Source: Brachynemurus nebulosus (taxonomy: Eukaryota; Arthropoda; Insecta; Neuroptera; Myrmeleontidae). Taken from it: 64,000 bases of DNA. Shown in pieces: positions 59,501 through 64,000 of the stretch. How positions within the stretch are numbered: position 1 is the stretch's first letter; the number at the start of each line of letters is the position of its first letter. Both the position numbers and the translations under genes were made by a program. The DNA is taken from assembly GCA_035578155.1 (NCBI GenBank), contig JAPWDM010000001.1:159437498-159501497 (forward strand), read 5' to 3'. The notes beneath the pieces were generated by a model. That model was not told where the DNA came from and did no database searches. It saw only the letters and a list, made by a program, of their open reading frames with translations.

Positions 59501-62500
59501 ATTTAGTGTTTTTAACACATTGAAAAAAACAATCAAAAAATTAAAAATTTATCATACATCCGAGTCTCCAGAATTTTGTGATAATTTTGGTTCTCTGTCT
59601 CTTAAATAATATTTCGTAAACGAGCCTTAAAAATTGAAAGTGGTTAGAGGCAGTGACGTAATACAATGGAGGAAGTGGAGTGGTCGCTCCAGGGCGCATG
59701 GCAAAAAAGGGCGCAACAAAGAAAAATGCAATAGTAGGAAACGGCGGGAAAAAGTCACTTTGTCAGTTATTTTTTCTTTACTCGCCGATTATATTTTAAG
59801 GAAAAATGAACTTTGGGCGTTTGAGCCGAAATCGCTCCAGGATGCAATAAATGTAGTTCCATCACTGGTTAGATGAACCTCAACTTTATTTAAAAAGATC
59901 TTTTGAATGATATTCCACACCAAAGGGTATATGAAATTATTTCTGGAGTTGTTTACAAAAAACTGAAATTTTTCTATTTTCTAGCATTTATCTTAAAGAT
60001 TTGAATTTGAATTTTCAGGGAATGTTTTCTAATACCGAAATATACTTCGATGAAAAATTTCATTTAGGTACTGAAGTTCATTTTCTCTATTTCAATTTTC
60101 TTTTTGAATCTTCGAAATTTGGTCATCTATATCTCCGAAAGTAATTAACATAGTTTAACCTAAATATTTTAATTAGGTATTCTTACAAGGAGATGCACCC
60201 AGAGTGAAATTCGGGATTTTGATGAAACTTCGCTGGTGTGTAGTATAGGTAAAAATAAGGGACCCGTATTTTTTTTATCGGCCATTGTCCACGTTTAAGG
60301 GGTGAAACCAGTCCCTAAAGTTGGGGGTTCAAATCGTATTTCTTAAGATATCTCGAAAACTATAAGAGATAGAGAAAAACTTTAAGTTGATGAAATGTTA
60401 CTCTTTGAAAGACCTATTTACCTGTATAGATTAAATCAGGGCTGGGTTCATAAGGGGGGTTGGAGGGGTGAAAATGGGGGTAAATTTTCTTGCACAGCCT
60501 GAATGGTTCAATGTATCAAATTTTTACCACTATAATTAAAAAGAGCACCAAAAATTAGGGGATACGTGTTTTTGTGTTTTTTCGAAATATGTGTGGTATC
60601 CAAGCCACATAAGGAAGAATAACATAGGGTAGATTATATAGTATTATTATTGATTGCAAATATGTCCTATATTTTTTTATATTTATGTTTATTTTCATCA
60701 TGAAAATGTATTTTTTTACTTTCCGATAATGAATCATATATTTTTCAGTACTAACTTAATTGGTAATTTAGCCATGTGTACATTTGGCTACTCATATTCG
60801 ATATTTTTTATACCTACTTTTGCGAAAGTTAAAGTTCTCTGGTGTAGCTGTGTTAATGAATGCTTGACAAGAAGCAGTAATCTCTTTCGTTCACTGTTCA
60901 AGTGCTTTGTAATAAATTTTTCCATATAGGAAAGGTGGTTGGCATCTAAAAAACATACAAAAAAGAATAAGAAAAGTAGTATGAATGTTGAGAAAGAAAT
61001 AAACCGCGTTTATTTGGTTAAAAACGAATTTATAAAAAGATAAAGGCAGTTGTTGAATGGAAGATTATTGCTTCTTATCGAACATTCATTAAAACTTGCA
61101 GACCAGAGAGCTTTCGCAGAAATAGGTATAAAAAATATCGAATATGAATAACCAAATATACACATGGCTAAATTACCAATTAAGTAAGTACTGAAAAATA
61201 CATGAATCATTATCGGAAAGTAAAAATTTACATTTTCATGATGAAAATAAACATAAAAATAAAAAAATATAGGACGTATTTGCAATCAATAATACTACTA
61301 TATAATCTACCCTATGTTATTCTTCCTTATGTGGCTTGGATACCAGACATATTTCGAAAAAACGCAAAAACACGTATCCCCTAATTTTTGGTGCTCTTTC
61401 TATTTATAGTGGTAAAAATTTGATACATTGAACCATTCAGGTTGTGCAAGAAAATTTACCCCCATTTTCACCCCTCCAGCCCCCTTATGAACCCAGCCCT
61501 GATTTAACCTATACAGGTGAATAGGTCTTTCAAAGAGTAACATTTCATCAATTTAAAGTTTTCCTCTATCTCTTATAGTTTTCGAGATATCTTAAGAAAT
61601 ACGATTTGAACCCCCAACTTTAGGGGCTGGTTTCACCCCCTAAACGTGGACGATGGCCGATAAAAAAAATATGGGTCCCTTATTTTTACCTATACTACAC
61701 ACCAGCGAAGTTTCATCAAAATCCCGAATTTCACTCTGGGTGCATCTCCTTGTTAGTATGTGTTAATATTTATATCTTTGATTCACGGTTGGAAAGTACG
61801 GGGGATGAGATAAAAAACCTCTCTTTGAAGCTCAATTTTTTGTAAATGGGGTTTAAAAATTCAAAATGGTAAAAGGAATCTCCACTTCGTTTTACGAACT
61901 CTTTCTAAGGATACTCCACACTATAGAACAGATGGGGAAAAATTTTCGTTCCCGCGTTTCAATACGAGAAAGAAAAAGAAAGAAATTGTCATGTTTTTAA
62001 TTAATTGTATTTCGAGTTTCGAGATTTTTCTTCGAAATCATAAAAACGTTAAGAATGCCTTCAAACTATACAATTTTTGAAATGTGGCACCGGAAAAATA
62101 AGGAATCCAAATGTTTGGCAAATTGATGGACGCTAGCATTTTCATTGAAATAGTTTTTTATTATCTTTTTCGGCAATGTAATAAATTATCTTTCACCATA
62201 TGAGATTTCCAAAGCCCCAATTTATTTTTGGCGAGAATGATGTTTGGCGAGAGTGAGTCACATTTTGAAATCAATATTTTCAATATTTTCAAAGCAAAAA
62301 TGAGTCTATTAAATTTTATTAAAATTACGACACGATCAGGATAAAATAATACGGAATTATTTTAGTGAATTTTTTTTGTATAAAATTGTGTTTAAAATTA
62401 TTTTTTATCCTAAAATACTGAAGACGCATTCACGAATGATTTTTGAGCGACAAAAGTACGTTAAAAGGCTACACTGTATTTGTAAGCACAGTACTGCAAT

Positions 62501-62996
62501 ATCTACACTAACCAAAAGTTGTTTTAACGATTATTTCAATCAAATTACGGACATCTCTTGAGGTAATGTTGTTTTGAATATACTGATATAGTGACATATT
62601 ATCTAAATTATAAAAGCTGCTTTCCTTTACTGGATCTTCGAATGAAACATTTTGCGCCAACCCTTCTATCTGAAACAAAAAATCGATTACTAATTGACGT
62701 TATTTTTATCGGAGATAATTAAGCACCTACTTTTGCAATGAAATTATTAAGTTCATATTGTGCAAATTTTGAAAATGGCGGTAAACATGATTTATGTATT
62801 TCAACTTTGCGATTTATTAATTCTGTTATTTTCAGTCCATCGCTGTGTTGTCGAATTAATTCGATTCCGAGTTCTTCAATCAAATTCTTGACGTGAACTT
62901 GGTCGGAAGAAATCCATTGCGCACCGAGATCAAAATTAAAATTCTCAAAAGTTGATGTCTCTATTTTTACAGTTTTTATCCTTCCACCAATATCAT
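56507..62996 (-). CDS. Flavin-containing amine oxidase (MAO/polyamine-oxidase family), C-terminal seven exons
   Basis: FAD-dependent oxidase of amines or polyamines. Minus-strand exons in gene order: 62996-62731, 62669-62549, 59334-59216, 58589-58311, 58241-58107, 58043-57871, 56654-56507 (TAA); about 410 residues. The first gives DDIGGRIKT and [12 protein letters not shown], the substrate-side loop after the FAD Rossmann motif. Later exons give [56 protein letters not shown] and the C-terminal FAD motif [20 protein letters not shown]. The N-terminal GxGxxG exon lies outside the window. All junctions keep phase, but the exon 2/3 join omits a helix of perhaps 15-25 residues expected in the family, so an exon in the 3.2 kb intron is probably unread. 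The last donor (CG|GTACTT) is weak. The SGGC cysteine that holds FAD covalently in MAO-A/B is not seen. Substrate cannot be assigned. Confidence 0.88.
57063..57735. mobile_element. Inverted-repeat element in the last amine oxidase intron (repeat E copy 2)
   Basis: CATGGACCATATATAATGGA at about 57060 and its complement at about 57710-57730 form the ends. Inside are the segment shared with 36985-37098 and a later TA-flanked insertion (57236-57635). Confidence 0.65.
57236..57635. mobile_element. TA-flanked MITE
   Basis: Ends CAGTACTTATTCTCAAATGG in perfect inverted repeat, TA at 57234-57235 and 57636-57637. CTCAAATGGAAAC-type motifs repeat in both orientations near each end. 400 bp. Confidence 0.9.
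59651..59867. mobile_element. hAT-like MITE, 217 bp
   Basis: Ends CAGTGACGTAATACAATG and inverted CAGTGATGGAACTACATT; flanks GTTAGAGG (59643-59650) and GTTAGATG (59868-59875) match 7 of 8. Shares CGCTCCAGGGCGCATGG with the 55138 element. Confidence 0.8.
60185..61753. repeat. Giant foldback, two arms of about 735 bp
   Basis: Left arm 60185 to about 60923 and right arm about 61022-61753 are inverted copies, roughly 90-95% identical in the outer two thirds. The outer ends read ACAAGGAGATGCACCCAGAG. The loop is about 100 bp. Paired short ORFs on opposite strands (60-91 residues) are reflections of the symmetry. It lies in the 3.2 kb amine oxidase intron. No TSD resolved. Confidence 0.92.
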
Positions 62997-63211
62997 CTGA
63001 AAAATAAAATTTTGTATTATAATTTCAAAAGGAGGGATGATTCTTCCGAAGATAATAACGAATGCAGTAAAACTTTTTTATTTGATGCCTAATGATGGAA
63101 TTAAATTTTGAAGTGATTAGTGCAGAAAACTGAATTTATGTTATTTATTTTTCATGATCTAACTTTCAGAAGAATATTTAATCTTTTCTAAATTAATCTA
63201 TACTAATATAA

Positions 63212-63590
63212 CCCGGCAGAACTGTGGTGGGGTATCATATACCCCAGTACATATGTTTTATATGATAATTCAATCATAGATGTCTCTACAGTCTGTATAT
63301 TAATAGTATCTTCCAGTTATTTGATAACGAACATTTTTTTCAATAATACAGTTCAAAATACGTTACTGTTAATTAGAAAAACGATTTAAATTTTTTTTGG
63401 GGTATATGAAACCCCACCACAATACTATTGTGTATAAAATAACACTATTTGTACTTTAATAAAATATTACTGTTGTAATTTATTCAAAGAAAAATTTAAA
63501 GTTTTGTGTACTTAAAAATTAATATAACAATAAAAGTTAACAGACAATTTATTCAGTTTAATAACGATTCTTTCATATATTTAAAAAAAA
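63212..63590 (+). mobile_element. 5' terminus and leader of a piggyBac-like transposon
   Basis: Begins CCCGGCAGAACTGTGGTGG after ATAA (a possible one-base change from TTAA). GTGGTGGGGTATCATATACC is repeated inverted at 63399-63421, a subterminal inverted repeat as in many piggyBac-like elements. The element continues past the window. Confidence 0.75.
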
Positions 63591-64000
63591 ATGTCTTATG
63601 AACAAGAACAAAGAAGACTGCTTGCTTTGTGGGAAGAAGTATCCACCGAAGAATTAGAGCAATGGCAAGAAGAAGAGAGTGATGAAGAGGATGATATTCA
63701 GCCAATCGGTGAAACAATAATTGGTGAAAACAAAGTTGAAGAAAGAAAAACGGACAGCGAAAATGAAAATGATGATTTTGACAATGACACGTATTCGGAC
63801 AACGAAATTAGTAAAGAATATTTTTTAGATAGGAATACTAATAAATGGTATAAAAATTGCAAATCTAGTAAAGTAAAGGCTAGAGCAGAAAATATTATTG
63901 TGTTATTGCCCGGTGTGAAAAAAGATGCTCGAAACGCTAAAACAGCACTTGATTATTGGCAGCTATTATTTACGGAGGAGATGCTAAACGATATAGTTAT
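63591..64000 (+). CDS. piggyBac-like transposase, N-terminal part, runs off the window
   Basis: Open from ATG at 63591 to the window edge, 136 residues, no stop or frameshift. A long acidic leader (EEESDEEDDIQP, ENENDDFDNDTYSDNE) precedes RNTNKWYKN and ENIIVLLPGVKKDARNAKTA, DYWQLLFTEEMLNDIV. This matches the start of the piggyBac catalytic domain family (W then NIxxxxPG, then FFxxExxxxIV). The catalytic aspartates lie beyond the window. Integrity of the readable part together with a recognisable terminus suggests a recent, possibly active copy. It is on the strand opposite to the amine oxidase, in its intron or just upstream of its visible exons. Confidence 0.88.
   Translation, partial: MSYEQEQRRLLALWEEVSTEELEQWQEEESDEEDDIQPIGETIIGENKVEERKTDSENENDDFDNDTYSDNEISKEYFLDRNTNKWYKNCKSSKVKARAENIIVLLPGVKKDARNAKTALDYWQLLFTEEMLNDIV

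Noticed and set aside
60555..61384. Paired ORFs of 60-91 residues on both strands
   Set aside because: They mirror each other because they lie in the two arms of the giant palindrome.

Overview
This is a 64 kb piece of an animal nuclear genome, almost certainly an insect. It is strongly A+T-rich. Its genes are split by GT-AG introns, several of them kilobases long and filled with transposon remnants, and poly(A) signals follow the genes whose 3' ends I could place. I saw no operons, ribosome binding sites, rRNA or CRISPR. I cannot name the order.

Genes, left to right. (1) The last seven coding exons of atlastin, the ER-fusion GTPase (+, 1410-8433; its 5' end lies left of the window). (2) A gene desert of about 18.7 kb packed with small DNA transposons and a decayed Helitron Rep fragment. 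(3) A two-exon gene (+, 27170-33698) for a 303-residue protein built almost wholly of 11-residue amphipathic repeats, with a 5.6 kb intron. (4) A two-exon gene with eight C2H2 zinc fingers (+, 40215-41216). (5) A possible small secreted cysteine-bearing peptide (-, 44332-44538). (6) A short CxxC protein of unknown function (-, 46265-46537), divergent from (7) a complete TRMT2A-type tRNA uracil-5-methyltransferase (+, 47398-53100; RRM plus methyltransferase, 629 residues in my model). (8) A flavin amine oxidase on the minus strand (56507-62996), seven exons recovered, with the FAD-binding N-terminus outside the window. (9) The 5' end of an apparently intact piggyBac-like transposon (from 63212; transposase from 63591), which lies inside the first visible intron of the amine oxidase.

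The rest is mostly non-autonomous DNA transposons. Many could be delimited to the base because inverted termini and target-site duplications (TSDs) are readable: hAT-like with 8-bp TSDs (19106, 35446, 49404, 59651), a Mutator-like element with a perfect 9-bp TSD (23176), TTAA-flanked elements (37618, 42437), many TA-flanked Tc1/mariner/pogo-type elements (4637, 22692, 24121, 25956, 43168, 50555, 57236), and Helitron ends (23993, 48347-48833). Two insertions can be verified inside the window, because related repeat copies preserve the empty site. There are also very long foldbacks, the largest about 1.57 kb in an amine oxidase intron, and one that fills most of an atlastin intron. Family names for mobile elements rest on termini and TSDs, not on a database search.
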